From assembly GCA_016712595.1 (NCBI GenBank), contig JADJQT010000001.1, positions 124,001-188,000 on the forward strand: a stretch of 64,000 nt of DNA, read 5' to 3'. Source of the DNA: Rhodospirillales bacterium (lineage in GTDB: Bacteria > Pseudomonadota > Alphaproteobacteria > Rhodospirillales > Defluviicoccaceae). The notes under the pieces were generated by a model. It was not told the origin of the DNA. It saw only the letters and a list, made by a program, of their open reading frames with translations, and searched no databases. Of the stretch, positions 1 to 8,508 are shown piece by piece (the stretch's first letter is position 1; each line of letters starts with the position of its first letter). The position numbers and the translations under genes are program-made.

Positions 1-910
1 GGACGACTTCGGTTTCGTCGCGCTGTTCGATCGGGATCTCAGCGATCCCGTCGGCGATTCTCCAGTCGATCGTGGGGCTGGGCAAGGCGACATAGAACGG
101 CACGCCGCAATCGCTCGCGGCGAGCGCTTTCAAGTATGTTCCGATCTTGTTGCAGACATCGCCGGCGCGCGTCGTCCGGTCGGTGCCGACGATGCACAGA
201 TCGACGAGTCCGCGTTGCATCAGGTGCCCGCCGGCATTATCGACGATCAGGGTATGCGCAACTCCGTGCTGCCCCAGTTCCCAGGCGGTCAGAAACGCCC
301 CCTGGTTTCGCGGCCGGGTCTCGTCGACCCAGACGTGGACAGGCAACCCGTGATCGTGCGCCTTGTAAATCGGCGCAAGCGCCGTTCCCCAGTCGACAGC
401 GGCAAGCCAGCCGGCATTGCAGTGGGTCAACACGTTGATGTGCCCGCATCGCCCCTTTCGCTCCCAAGCGTCTGCGATCAATCTTGCGCCGTGATCGCCG
501 ATCGCACCGTTGATCGCCACGTCCTCCTCGCAGAGGGCTGCGGCCACGCGCCACGCCTCTTCTGTCCGCTGGTTTTCCGTGATCGGCAAAAGCGCAGCCA
601 CCATCCGGTCCAGCGCCCAAGCGAGGTTGACCGCAGTGGGCCGCGTTCTGCGCAAGTCGGCCGCAGCCGCGTGCAACGCGGCAGTCGACGGATCGGTGAG
701 TGACGCCAGCGCGAGACCGTACGCGGCAGTGGCGCCGATCAGCGGGGCACCGCGCACCTGCATCGTCCGGATCGCGTGTGCAGCGCTGTCAGCGCAATGC
801 AGTCGAACGATGGCGAAGTCGTGCGGAAGCCGCGTCTGATCAATAATTTCAACGCTCTTGGCGTCGGCAGCGGGCCAGATCGTCCGATAGTGCCGCCCAT
901 CCACTCGCAT
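1..910 (-). CDS. mtnA: S-methyl-5-thioribose-1-phosphate isomerase, 3' end outside window
   Basis: This enzyme isomerises methylthioribose-1-phosphate to the ribulose form in methionine salvage, in the cytoplasm. The reading frame runs open from an ATG at 910 to the window edge, giving about 303 of the usual 350-370 residues. It begins MRVDGRHYRTIW and has RGAPLIGA at residues 53-60, THCNAG with the family's catalytic cysteine, VWVDETRPRNQGAFLTAWEL, IVDNAGGHLM, and IVGTDRTTRAGDVCNKIGT with the catalytic aspartate. GTG codons lie upstream in frame, but the ATG gives the family's normal N-terminus. No clear ribosome-binding site or SAM riboswitch is visible ahead of it. A perfect inverted repeat and a dead transposase lie upstream, so an insertion may have altered its promoter. 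Confidence 0.93.
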   Translation of the reverse strand, partial: MRVDGRHYRTIWPAADAKSVEIIDQTRLPHDFAIVRLHCADSAAHAIRTMQVRGAPLIGATAAYGLALASLTDPSTAALHAAAADLRRTRPTAVNLAWALDRMVAALLPITENQRTEEAWRVAAALCEEDVAINGAIGDHGARLIADAWERKGRCGHINVLTHCNAGWLAAVDWGTALAPIYKAHDHGLPVHVWVDETRPRNQGAFLTAWELGQHGVAHTLIVDNAGGHLMQRGLVDLCIVGTDRTTRAGDVCNKIGTYLKALAASDCGVPFYVALPSPTIDWRIADGIAEIPIEQRDETEVV

Positions 911-1024
911 CGTGCGCCCGTCGCCGAAGACCACCGATATTGGTATCGGCACTCTAGGCCGTGTGGCCGAAATTTGGTGAGATGAATTTTTAGGATCCCT
1001 ACGGTGAATCGGTTGTGATTCATC

Positions 1025-1054
1025 AGACTCCGACTGGAATTGGGTTCGGAGTCT
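1025..1054. repeat. Perfect 9-bp inverted repeat upstream of mtnA
   Basis: AGACTCCGA at 1025-1033 and TCGGAGTCT at 1046-1054 are perfectly complementary around a 12-base loop. There is no T-run on either side, so it is not a convincing terminator. It lies about 115 bases upstream of the mtnA start, beside the IS5-type remnant. It could be an operator, a leader hairpin or a piece of the element's end. Confidence 0.5.
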
Positions 1055-1095
1055 TGTCGTAACGGACGAGCGAAAAGGATTCGCAGCATACGCTG

Positions 1096-1574
1096 GTGAT
1101 GTTTCGCGCCCATCTGCCCCGTCGGGGCCGGAAGGCTCAGGACAACCGTCTGTTCCGGGAAGCGCCGCGTTTTTTCACGGTCGAAAACGCGCGCTGGCAC
1201 GCCTTGCCGAAGGAATTCGGCAACTGGAACAGCGTGTGGGAGCGGTTCGCGCGGTTGAGCAAAGCGAGGGCGTTCCAAGCCATTTTCGCTACGCTGGATT
1301 CGTTCCGCGTGCGGCCATCGCCGACAAGGGTATTCAGCAAGGTGAACAGAGCCGCTGCGAGAGCGCGCCGCATCGCTCGGGTAATTCCCCACAAGAACAA
1401 CGAGAGGATAAGCCGACCTTCTTTGCAAAGGCCCCTCAAGGCTCGCGCGCATCAAGCAGGGCTTCGGACGCCTCAGGCCAGCCCTGGATGGGGGAACACC
1501 GCCCAAAACTCCAGATGATCAATCATAAGCTAGCAGCAGGCCCATGCTTGATCAAATTCGTCCACAGACCCTAG
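1096..1574 (+). pseudogene. Decayed IS5-type transposase remnant
   Basis: Pieces of one DDE transposase are scattered over two frames. In frame 1 there is LPRRGRKAQDNRLFREA, then FFTVENARWHALPKEFG and NWNSVWERFARLSKA (the N-terminal domain of this family), then NRAAARARRIARVIPHKNNE. The match then moves to frame 0 with EDKPTFFAKA, back to frame 1 with LKARAHQAGL (compare the usual LYKARARIEQ), and ends in frame 0 with LAAGPCLIKFVH before a stop at 1572-1574. The central region with the first catalytic aspartates is missing. The element is therefore dead, with an internal deletion and several frameshifts. It occupies most of the 660-base gap between mtnA and the polyprenyl synthase gene, and its stop codon overlaps the end of the latter. 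Confidence 0.75.
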
Positions 1575-2587
1575 TAGGCGCGCTCGATGCAGAAGGCGAC
1601 GACGTCGAGGAGGGCCCGCTTTTCCAGCGATTCCGGAAACGGGGCCAACGCGCGCGCAGCGGCAAGTCCATAGCTGCGGGCCCGTTCGACCGTATCGCTA
1701 AGGGCCTGGCAGCGATTCAACAGGGCGATAGCGCGATCAAGATCGGCATCGTCCTGTTCAAGGTCCTCGATCGTGCGCTGCCAGAACGCGCGTTCCGTCT
1801 CGTCGGCGCGATCGACGGCAAACACGACCGGCAGCGTCATTTTGCCCTCGCGGAAATCGTCACCAACGGTTTTGCCCAGAGTCGCCTGCTTCGCCGAGTA
1901 GTCCAGCGCGTCGTCGATGAGCTGAAAGGCAATGCCAAGATTCATGCCGTAGGCGTCGAGGGCCTCGACGTCGCCGTGCGACCGGTCGGCGACGACAGCG
2001 CCGATGCGACACGCCGCGGCAAACAGTTGCGCCGTCTTCGCACGGATCACCGCGAGGTACGCCGCCTCCGTCGTCTTGATATCGTTGGTGGTGATTAATT
2101 GCATCACCTCTCCCTCGGCAATCACCGACGACGCGCGGGAGAGAATCGCGAGAACCTCGAGGGAACCGTCCTCGACCATCAGCTCGAACGCCCGGCTGAA
2201 CAAAAAATCGCCAACCAGAACGCTCGGCTTATTTCCCCAGACGGTATTTGCCGATGCCCGCCCACGCCGGAGCGACGAATCGTCAACGACATCGTCATGC
2301 AACAACGTCGCGGTATGGATGAATTCAACGCTGGTGGCGAGGCCAACGTGGCGCGAGCCCTGATAGCCGCACAGCCGTGACGCCGCGAGCGTCAGCATCG
2401 GCCGCAACCGTTTGCCGCCGGCGGCAATCACGTGGCCGGCCAACTGCGGGATCAGTGGTACGGGACTTTGCATCCGCTCGACAATCAGGGCATTAACCGC
2501 TCTCAGATCGCCGGAGACGATGTCGTTCAGGGCGTCGAGCGTCGGCTTGCGATCAAATCCGCCGTCAAGGCCCACGGCAACGCCCAC
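1571..2587 (-). CDS. ispB: Polyprenyl diphosphate synthase (octaprenyl/decaprenyl type)
   Basis: A 338-residue trans-prenyltransferase that extends farnesyl or geranylgeranyl diphosphate with isopentenyl units to make the ubiquinone side chain. The first aspartate-rich motif, LLHDDVVDD, is at residues 95-103 and the second, FQLIDDALDY, at 221-230. GGKRLRP at 57-63 binds the substrate diphosphate. Length and motifs fit the long-chain IspB/DPS group; product chain length cannot be read from sequence. The start is GTG at 2587, with another GTG four codons in as an alternative. The divergent DUF2007 gene lies upstream, a common alphaproteobacterial arrangement. Confidence 0.93.
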   Translation of the reverse strand: MGVAVGLDGGFDRKPTLDALNDIVSGDLRAVNALIVERMQSPVPLIPQLAGHVIAAGGKRLRPMLTLAASRLCGYQGSRHVGLATSVEFIHTATLLHDDVVDDSSLRRGRASANTVWGNKPSVLVGDFLFSRAFELMVEDGSLEVLAILSRASSVIAEGEVMQLITTNDIKTTEAAYLAVIRAKTAQLFAAACRIGAVVADRSHGDVEALDAYGMNLGIAFQLIDDALDYSAKQATLGKTVGDDFREGKMTLPVVFAVDRADETERAFWQRTIEDLEQDDADLDRAIALLNRCQALSDTVERARSYGLAAARALAPFPESLEKRALLDVVAFCIERAY

Positions 2588-2732
2588 TTACGCATCCTCC
2601 CTCGTTTGTGATCGGCCGCTTGACGGCCAGTCCCGAAGTGTCGAGCATATGAATCCCGACCGGCTGGGGTCAAGCCCGCCGCCGCGTTGGTGCGGCCAAA
2701 GGATCGGCGATGGGCTCTACTCGCGATGCCGG

Positions 2733-2960
2733 ATGATAATGATCGAACTCACGCGTAGCGAGGACGCCGTTTTCGTCTCCTGGCTTGAAGCGCGCCTGAG
2801 CGAACTCGGGATCCGGGCGCATATCCTCGACGGGTTCACCTGCGGCGCCTATGGCGGTGCGCTTTCGGCAGTGCAGCGGCGAATAATGGTCGACGATGCC
2901 GACGCAGCCCGGGCACGGCAGGTGCTCGACGCGGCGCGGGGCGTCGCCGACGATGTCTGA
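2733..2960 (+). CDS. DUF2007 family small protein
   Basis: A 75-residue cytoplasmic protein starting MIMIELTRSEDAVFVSWLEA. DUF2007 proteins are called putative signal-transducing proteins and resemble a small ferredoxin-like fold, but no biochemical role is established. The typical pattern is visible: an N-terminal strand, a helix ending in LEARLSELGI, then HILDG and RRIMVDDADAARARQVL near the C-terminus. The frame is open further upstream, but the family N-terminus is at 2733 (a second ATG is at 2739). Its stop codon overlaps the start of the methyltransferase gene by 8 bases, so the two are translationally coupled. Confidence 0.8.
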   Translation: MIMIELTRSEDAVFVSWLEARLSELGIRAHILDGFTCGAYGGALSAVQRRIMVDDADAARARQVLDAARGVADDV

Positions 2961-3699
2961 GGGGGCAACCGACGATCGGCTGCTGAATGGCCGTGTGCAC
3001 CTGCGCCAGCCGTCGGAAGGGTTCCGCGCAACCACGGATTCGGTCTTGCTCGCCGCCGCCGTTCCGGCGCGATCGAATGAAACGGTGCTTGATGTCGGCG
3101 CCGGTACCGGTGCGGCCTCCTTGTGCCTTGCCGTCCGCGTCGACGGTGTTCAGGTCACCGGCATTGAGATGGACCGGACGCTCGTTCGCCTCGCCGCCGA
3201 TAACGCCGAGGCGACGGGCGTTGCCGCACGAACGCGGTTCTATCTCGGTGATATCGCCAATCCGCCGGTTCGCTTATCGCCGGCCTCGTTCGACCACGTC
3301 ATGGCGAACCCGCCTTACGTGGAGCAGGGGACCGGACAGGCCCCGCGCGACCCCAGCCGCGCCCAGGCGATGGTCGAAAGTGGCGTGCGGCTTTCCGGCT
3401 GGATCGACTTTTGCCTGCGAATGGTGCGTACTGCCGGTACGGTAACGCTGATCCAGCGGGCCGACCGCCTGGCCGACGTCCTGGCGGGACTGAACGGCCG
3501 GCTCGGCGCGCTCGTTATTCAACCGCTTTGGCCCGGCGCCGGTAAGGCCGCCAAGCGTGTCATCGTATCCGGCCAGAAGGGGTCGGGCGCGCCGCTGACG
3601 CTGCTGCCCGGCCTCATCCTGCACCAGGCCGGTGGCGCCTATACCGATCAGATCGACGCCATCCTTCGCGATGCGGCGCCGCTTGATCTTGCCGGCTGA
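2953..3699 (+). CDS. trmN6: tRNA1(Val) (adenine37-N6)-methyltransferase-like protein
   Basis: A 248-residue class I SAM-dependent methyltransferase. Motif I, VLDVGAGTGAASL, is at residues 45-57, and the N6-adenine motif NPPY is at 119-122. This combination matches the YfiC/TrmN6 group, which methylates A37 of tRNA1(Val) in E. coli. Alphaproteobacterial members are assigned by similarity, so another N6-adenine substrate remains possible. The ATG at 2953 gives the family start (MSEGATDDRLLNGRV). It overlaps the DUF2007 stop and is followed by 81 bases before the S49 peptidase. Confidence 0.85.
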   Translation: MSEGATDDRLLNGRVHLRQPSEGFRATTDSVLLAAAVPARSNETVLDVGAGTGAASLCLAVRVDGVQVTGIEMDRTLVRLAADNAEATGVAARTRFYLGDIANPPVRLSPASFDHVMANPPYVEQGTGQAPRDPSRAQAMVESGVRLSGWIDFCLRMVRTAGTVTLIQRADRLADVLAGLNGRLGALVIQPLWPGAGKAAKRVIVSGQKGSGAPLTLLPGLILHQAGGAYTDQIDAILRDAAPLDLAG

Positions 3700-3780
3700 C
3701 GCGCCAATGCGCCTTGAACGCCGCAAATCGCGCCCGACATTTTGCCTACGTCAAGCACCACAAGACGATCGGCTTTGCTA

Positions 3781-4647
3781 ATGCGCCTGCGCCACCTGCT
3801 CTCCTGGCTTCCGTTCGAGCGATTTCGCAATCCGCCGCCGGTGATCGCCGTGGTGCCGCTGCACGGCGTCATCGGCCGGGTGGGCGCGCTGCGCCAGGGA
3901 CTTTCGTTAGGCACCCTCTCGCCCACGCTCGAGCGTGCATTCACAATAAAGGACGCGAAAGCGGTTGCCCTCGTGGTCAATTCGCCAGGCGGCTCGCCGG
4001 TGCAATCGGCACTGATCGCCCGGCGCATCCGCGCGCTGGCCGAGGAACACGACCGGCCGGTCTTTGCCTTTGCCGAGGACGTCGCCGCTTCGGGCGGGTA
4101 CTGGCTGCTTGCCGCTGGCGACGAGATCTGGGCGGACGAAAGTTCGATCGTAGGCTCGATTGGCGTAATTTCCGCGGGTTTTGGCTTTACCGAGGCTCTC
4201 GGCCGTCTCGGTATCGAGCGCCGTGTGCACACCGCCGGTGTCCATAAAGGTGCACTCGATCCCTTCCGGCCTGAACAAGCCGAGGAAGTCGCCCACCTTC
4301 GGCGGATTCAGGCCGACGTGCACGAATCGTTTCGCCAGCACGTCCGCACCCGGCGCGGCGACAGGCTCAAGGGCGAGGAGTCGGAACTGTTCTCCGGCCG
4401 CTACTGGGCTGGCCGCCAGGCACTCGACCTTGGCCTAATCGACGGACTGGGCGACGTGCGGACAATCATGCGCGAGAAGTTTGGCGCGAAAGTGCGGTTG
4501 CGTGTGATTGGTCAGACCCGCCGCTGGTGGCGCCGCTCGCGATTGCCGGGAATCGGCGCCGAGCAGCGCCCTGGTTTCGCCGACTTGCTCGACCGGACGT
4601 TTGCCTGGGTTGAAGAACGGCTGATGTGGAACCAGTTCGGGCTGTGA
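3781..4647 (+). CDS. S49 family serine peptidase (SppA/SohB-like)
   Basis: A 288-residue protease of the ClpP-fold S49 family, which degrades signal peptides or membrane-protein fragments. The catalytic serine is in DVAASGGYW (Ser104), the lysine in GVHKGALDP (Lys156), and the substrate-binding loop is LVVNSPGGSP at residues 64-73. This is the short single-domain form, not the 600-residue E. coli SppA. The N-terminus (MRLRHLLSWLPFERFR) carries no clear signal peptide or membrane anchor, so the protein may be only peripherally membrane-bound. The start is ATG 3781; an in-frame upstream start at 3742 would add residues unlike the family. A GNAT gene follows 14 bases after the stop. Confidence 0.88.
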   Translation: MRLRHLLSWLPFERFRNPPPVIAVVPLHGVIGRVGALRQGLSLGTLSPTLERAFTIKDAKAVALVVNSPGGSPVQSALIARRIRALAEEHDRPVFAFAEDVAASGGYWLLAAGDEIWADESSIVGSIGVISAGFGFTEALGRLGIERRVHTAGVHKGALDPFRPEQAEEVAHLRRIQADVHESFRQHVRTRRGDRLKGEESELFSGRYWAGRQALDLGLIDGLGDVRTIMREKFGAKVRLRVIGQTRRWWRRSRLPGIGAEQRPGFADLLDRTFAWVEERLMWNQFGL

Positions 4648-4661
4648 TCGGGACAAAAACG

Positions 4662-5363
4662 ATGAGCGAGCGCGCACTGTCGGGAGCCGAAGTGCGGCCG
4701 CGCCCTCCGGGCCTGCGGCCGTCTCGCGCGGCGATCGAAGGAGAATTCGTCCGTCTGGAGCCACTGGAGCCGGACGAACACGCCGGAGATCTTTATGCGT
4801 CCGGGCACGCCGGTGAACAGAGCCTGCGGCTATGGCGGTACCTGCCCTATGGACCGTTTCGCGGGCGCGAGCCGTTCCTCGCCTGGCTGGGTGGATGCGC
4901 GACGTCGCTCGATCCGCTGTTTTTCGCCGTGTGCGAACGGCGGAGCGGTCGCGCCGCCGGCATGGCCAGCCTGCTCAACATCCGGCCGGTCGACGGTGTG
5001 CTCGAGATCGGCCACGTCTGGTTCGCTCCGCGGCTGCAGCGCACGCGGGCCTCGACGGAGGCGACGTTCCTGCTGCTGCGCGAGAGCTTCGAGACGCTCG
5101 GCTGCCGTCGCGTCGAGTGGAAGTGCGATGCGCTGAACGAGCCATCGCGCAACGCCGCGCTCCGCTTGGGGTTTCGCTTCGAGGGCATCTTCTACCGCCA
5201 TCTCATCGTCAAGACCCGCAACCGCGATACCGCGTGGTTCTCAATGCTGTCGGATGAATGGCCGGGACGCCGAGCGGTCTTCGAGCGCTGGCTCGCGCCC
5301 GAGAACTTCGACGCGGAGGGACGCCAGCGGGCAGCGTTGCGCGACTTCGCGGCTCGCTCTTAA
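4662..5363 (+). CDS. GNAT family N-acetyltransferase (RimJ/RimL-like)
   Basis: A 233-residue acetyl-CoA-dependent acetyltransferase. It has the RimJ/RimL layout: GEFVRLEPLEPDE near residue 30, a central strand EIGHVWFAPRLQRTRASTEA, and WKCDALNEPSRNAALRLGFR, the typical late GNAT segment leading to GFRFEGIFYRH. Members acetylate ribosomal-protein N-termini, amino acids or small molecules; the substrate cannot be inferred here. The start ATG at 4662 follows the peptidase stop by 14 bases, so it is probably co-transcribed with it. A strong terminator lies 90 bases downstream. Confidence 0.85.
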   Translation: MSERALSGAEVRPRPPGLRPSRAAIEGEFVRLEPLEPDEHAGDLYASGHAGEQSLRLWRYLPYGPFRGREPFLAWLGGCATSLDPLFFAVCERRSGRAAGMASLLNIRPVDGVLEIGHVWFAPRLQRTRASTEATFLLLRESFETLGCRRVEWKCDALNEPSRNAALRLGFRFEGIFYRHLIVKTRNRDTAWFSMLSDEWPGRRAVFERWLAPENFDAEGRQRAALRDFAARS

Positions 5364-5452
5364 GACCGATCACCAAGCACTTGCGGTGTCGGCCGACCCG
5401 ACAGCCGGTTTCTTGACCGGCTGGAGAGCGGGCAGTATGGTCGCGGCTCCCA

Positions 5453-5475
5453 AAAAGCGGCCGTCGGCCGCTTTT
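5453..5475 (+). terminator. Intrinsic terminator after the GNAT gene
   Basis: AAAAGCGGCC (5453-5462), loop GTC and GGCCGCTTTT (5466-5475) form a perfect 10-bp stem ending in a T4 run. The A-run on the left arm makes it potentially bidirectional. It closes the ispB-side plus-strand gene group and separates it from glyQ, which begins 27 bases later. Confidence 0.75.
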
Positions 5476-5501
5476 GCCGCAAGGGTTCGAACAATCCCGC
5501 A

Positions 5502-6377
5502 ATGGCGCCGAACCGATCCACCTTCCAATCGCTGATCCTATCGCTGCAGGGCTTCTGGGCGGAGCGCGGCTGCGTCGTTCTCCAGCCCTACGACATTGAG
5601 GTCGGCGCCGGCACCTTCCATCCGGCAACGACGCTGCGCGCCCTCGGCCCCGAGCCGTGGCGCTGCGCCTATGTCCAGCCGTCGCGGCGGCCGACTGACG
5701 GCCGCTACGGCGAGAACCCCAACCGTCTGCAGCACTATTACCAGTTCCAGGTGCTGCTCAAGCCGTCGCCGCCGAACGCGCAGGACCTCTACCTCGAGAG
5801 CCTGCGTCACCTCGGCATCGATCCCGCCGTGCACGACATCCGTTTCGTCGAGGACGACTGGGAGAGCCCGACCCTGGGCGCCTGGGGTCTCGGCTGGGAG
5901 GTCTGGTGCGACGGCATGGAGGTTACCCAGTTCACCTATTTCCAGCAGGTCGGCGGCATCGAGTGCGCCCCGGTGGCGGTCGAGCTGACCTACGGCCTTG
6001 AGCGCCTGGCGATGTACATCCAGGGCGTCGAGAACGTCTATGACCTCGATTGGGACGGCTGCGGGACCACCTACGGCGATGTCTTCCTGCAGAACGAGCG
6101 CGAAGGCTCGGCCTACAATTTCGAATACGCCAACACCGAGCAGCTCTTCCGCCACTTCGCCGACGCCGAAGCAGAATGCCAGGCGCTGCTGGCGCTGGAT
6201 AAGCCCTTGGCGCTACCCGCCTATGATCAGTGCATCAAGGCGAGCCACCGCTTCAATCTGCTGGACGCCCGTGGCGTGATCAGCGTGACCGAGCGCGCCG
6301 CCTACATCGGCCGGGTGCGGGCGCTGGCGAAGGCGTGCTGCGAGGCCTGGTTGGCGAGCCGCGGCCATGCGGCCTGA
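5502..6377 (+). CDS. glyQ: Glycine--tRNA ligase, alpha subunit
   Basis: The 291-residue catalytic subunit of the bacterial (alpha-beta)2 glycyl-tRNA synthetase. The near-invariant segments are present: LILSLQGFWAERGCVVLQPY, EVGAGTFHPATTLRALG, CAYVQPSRRPTDGRYGENPN, FQVLLKPSP, WELGWEV-like GLGWEVWCDGMEVTQFTYF, and VELTYGLERLAMYIQGV. It binds ATP and glycine and forms glycyl-adenylate. The start is ATG 5502 (MAPNRSTFQSL). It is followed after 33 bases by glyS and then ppdK on the same strand. The terminator just upstream suggests its promoter lies within the 5475-5501 stretch or overlaps the terminator. Confidence 0.97.
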   Translation: MAPNRSTFQSLILSLQGFWAERGCVVLQPYDIEVGAGTFHPATTLRALGPEPWRCAYVQPSRRPTDGRYGENPNRLQHYYQFQVLLKPSPPNAQDLYLESLRHLGIDPAVHDIRFVEDDWESPTLGAWGLGWEVWCDGMEVTQFTYFQQVGGIECAPVAVELTYGLERLAMYIQGVENVYDLDWDGCGTTYGDVFLQNEREGSAYNFEYANTEQLFRHFADAEAECQALLALDKPLALPAYDQCIKASHRFNLLDARGVISVTERAAYIGRVRALAKACCEAWLASRGHAA

Positions 6378-6410
6378 CGTGCCGGCGGCGATCGCCCCTC
6401 GGAGCCACTG

Positions 6411-8498
6411 ATGCCTGAACTGCTCATCGAACTGTTGTCCGAAGAAATCCCCGCGCGCATGCAGGCGCGCGCCGCCGAGGACTTCAAGCGCCTGGTCTGT
6501 GAGAGGCTCGCCAAGGCGCAGCTCGCCTTCACCTCGGCCGATGCCTACGTAACCCCGCGTCGCCTAACACTGGTCGTCGATGGCCTGCCCGAGCGTCAGC
6601 CGGATGTCCGGGAGGAGCGCAAGGGCCCACGCGTCGGCTCGCCTGACAAGGCGGTGCAGGGCTTCCTGCGCGCCGCAGGACTTTCGTCGATCGATCAAGC
6701 CGAGGTCCGCGAGACCGACAAGGGGCCGTCCTACTTCGCGGCATACGTCCGCGCCGGCGCAGCGACACCCGAGGTTCTGGCCAGCATCCTGATCGAAGTC
6801 CTCACTGTCCTTCCCTGGCCGAAATCGATGCGCTGGGGTGCAGGTCACTTCCGTTGGGTTCGCCCGCTGCACAACATTCTCGCCGTATTCAACGGCGCCC
6901 CCCTTGCCGCCTCGCAGCCTCTGGGGGCGGACCTGACGCTCTCCGGCAACGCGTCGACCCAGGGGCACCGCTTCCTTGCACCTGGCGAGATCGGGGTCAC
7001 CGACTTCGCGGATTACGCCGCAAAGCTGAATGATGCGAAAGTCATGCTCGATCCGGCCGAGCGCCGGGCACTGATCGCCCGGAAGGCCGAAGCGCTGGCG
7101 GCGGCCGAGGGCCTGAGTGTGCGCGCCGACGAGGCACTGCTCGACGAGGTCACCGGCCTCGTCGAATGGCCGGTGCCGATGCTGGGCTCGATCGATCCAC
7201 GATTCATGGACGTGCCGGCCGAGGTGCTGATCACGGCGATGCGCGCCCACCAGAAGTACTTCTCGCTGCTCGATGCCGACGGCAGGCTGGCGCCGCGCTT
7301 CGTGCTGGTCGCCAACACCGAGGCGAGCGACGGCGGGGCGGCGATCGTCGCCGGCAACGAGCGGGTGCTGCGTGCCCGCCTGTCCGATGCCAAATTTTTC
7401 TGGGACGAGGACCGCAAGCGTACACTGGAGAGCCGGGTGCCGAAGCTCGCCGAGCGAGTCTTCCACGCCAAGCTGGGCTCGGATCTGCAGCGCACCCAGC
7501 GTCTCGGTATTCTCGCCAGTGTGCTGGCGCCTTTGTGCGGTGGCGATGCGAGACTGGCGTCCCGCGCCGCGGCGCTCGCCAAGGCCGACCTGATGAGCGC
7601 GATGGTCGGCGAATTCCCGGAACTGCAAGGGATCATGGGTCGCTATTACGCACGCCATGACGGCGAGGCACCGGAGGTGGCCGAAGCCATCGCCGATCAC
7701 TACGCGCCGCAGGGGCCGTCCGACCGCTGCCCGACAACGCCGGTCAGCATCGCCGTCGCCCTCGCCGATAAGATCGATACGCTCGCCGGTTTCTTTGCCA
7801 TCGGCGAGAAGCCGACCGGCTCGAAAGACCCGTTCGCCTTGCGAAGAGCCGCGCTCGCGGTCATCCGCCTGATCATCGAAAACGGCCTTCGCCTCAACTT
7901 GCGACCGCTCTTCGAAAGCGCTCAGGCGGCCTATCCCGACGGCACTACCCAATCGGGCGCCGTCACCGTCTGCGACGACCTTCTCGCCTTTCTTGCCGAT
8001 CGGCTCAAGGTGCACCTGCGCGAGCAGGGCGTGCGCCACGATCTGGTCTCGGCGGTGTTCGCGGACGGCAATGAGGACGATCTCGTGCGACTTTTGGCTA
8101 GGGTCGACGCGCTAAGAGACTTTCTCACTTCCGACGACGGTGCTAACTTGCTCGTGGCCTACCGGCGGGCGAGCAACATCGTCCGTATCGAAGAGAATAA
8201 AGATAAGAGGCACTACGTCGGGGAGGTAGACGAGGAACTTCTGGCTGAAAATCAAGAATCGGATCTGTATCGGGCGCTGTCAGAGGCACGCGACGAAATC
8301 GCCGCGGCCCTGTCCGATGAGCGGTTCCGCGACGCCATGGCAATCCTGGCCGGATTGCGAAAGCCCGTGGATGCGTTCTTCGACCGTGTCCAGGTCAATT
8401 GCGCAGACGCGCAACGAAGAGAGAATCGGTTGAAGCTGCTATCGCAAATCCGGTCAGCGCTCGGCGGGGTAGCAGATTTCGCACAAATCGAAGGGTAG
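6411..8498 (+). CDS. glyS: Glycine--tRNA ligase, beta subunit
   Basis: The 695-residue tRNA-binding subunit of glycyl-tRNA synthetase. It starts MPELLIELLSEEIPARMQ, as in the whole family, and contains TPRRLTLVVDGLPERQPD, KGPRVGSPDKAVQGFLRAAG, WPKSMRWGAGHFRWVRPLHN, and the HD-like region DLMSAMVGEFPELQGIMGRYYA. The C-terminal anticodon-binding domain with DFFDRVQVN-like AFFDRVQVNCAD is near residue 655. Length is normal. It is paired with glyQ and followed after only 10 bases by ppdK, whose ribosome-binding site (AGGAAG) overlaps the glyS stop codon. Confidence 0.97.
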   Translation: MPELLIELLSEEIPARMQARAAEDFKRLVCERLAKAQLAFTSADAYVTPRRLTLVVDGLPERQPDVREERKGPRVGSPDKAVQGFLRAAGLSSIDQAEVRETDKGPSYFAAYVRAGAATPEVLASILIEVLTVLPWPKSMRWGAGHFRWVRPLHNILAVFNGAPLAASQPLGADLTLSGNASTQGHRFLAPGEIGVTDFADYAAKLNDAKVMLDPAERRALIARKAEALAAAEGLSVRADEALLDEVTGLVEWPVPMLGSIDPRFMDVPAEVLITAMRAHQKYFSLLDADGRLAPRFVLVANTEASDGGAAIVAGNERVLRARLSDAKFFWDEDRKRTLESRVPKLAERVFHAKLGSDLQRTQRLGILASVLAPLCGGDARLASRAAALAKADLMSAMVGEFPELQGIMGRYYARHDGEAPEVAEAIADHYAPQGPSDRCPTTPVSIAVALADKIDTLAGFFAIGEKPTGSKDPFALRRAALAVIRLIIENGLRLNLRPLFESAQAAYPDGTTQSGAVTVCDDLLAFLADRLKVHLREQGVRHDLVSAVFADGNEDDLVRLLARVDALRDFLTSDDGANLLVAYRRASNIVRIEENKDKRHYVGEVDEELLAENQESDLYRALSEARDEIAAALSDERFRDAMAILAGLRKPVDAFFDRVQVNCADAQRRENRLKLLSQIRSALGGVADFAQIEG

Positions 8499-8508
8499 GA
8501 AGCAAGCC

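Noticed and set aside
6564..8039. A 491-codon open frame antisense to glyS
   Set aside because: glyS is unmistakable; the antisense frame is explained by codon bias.
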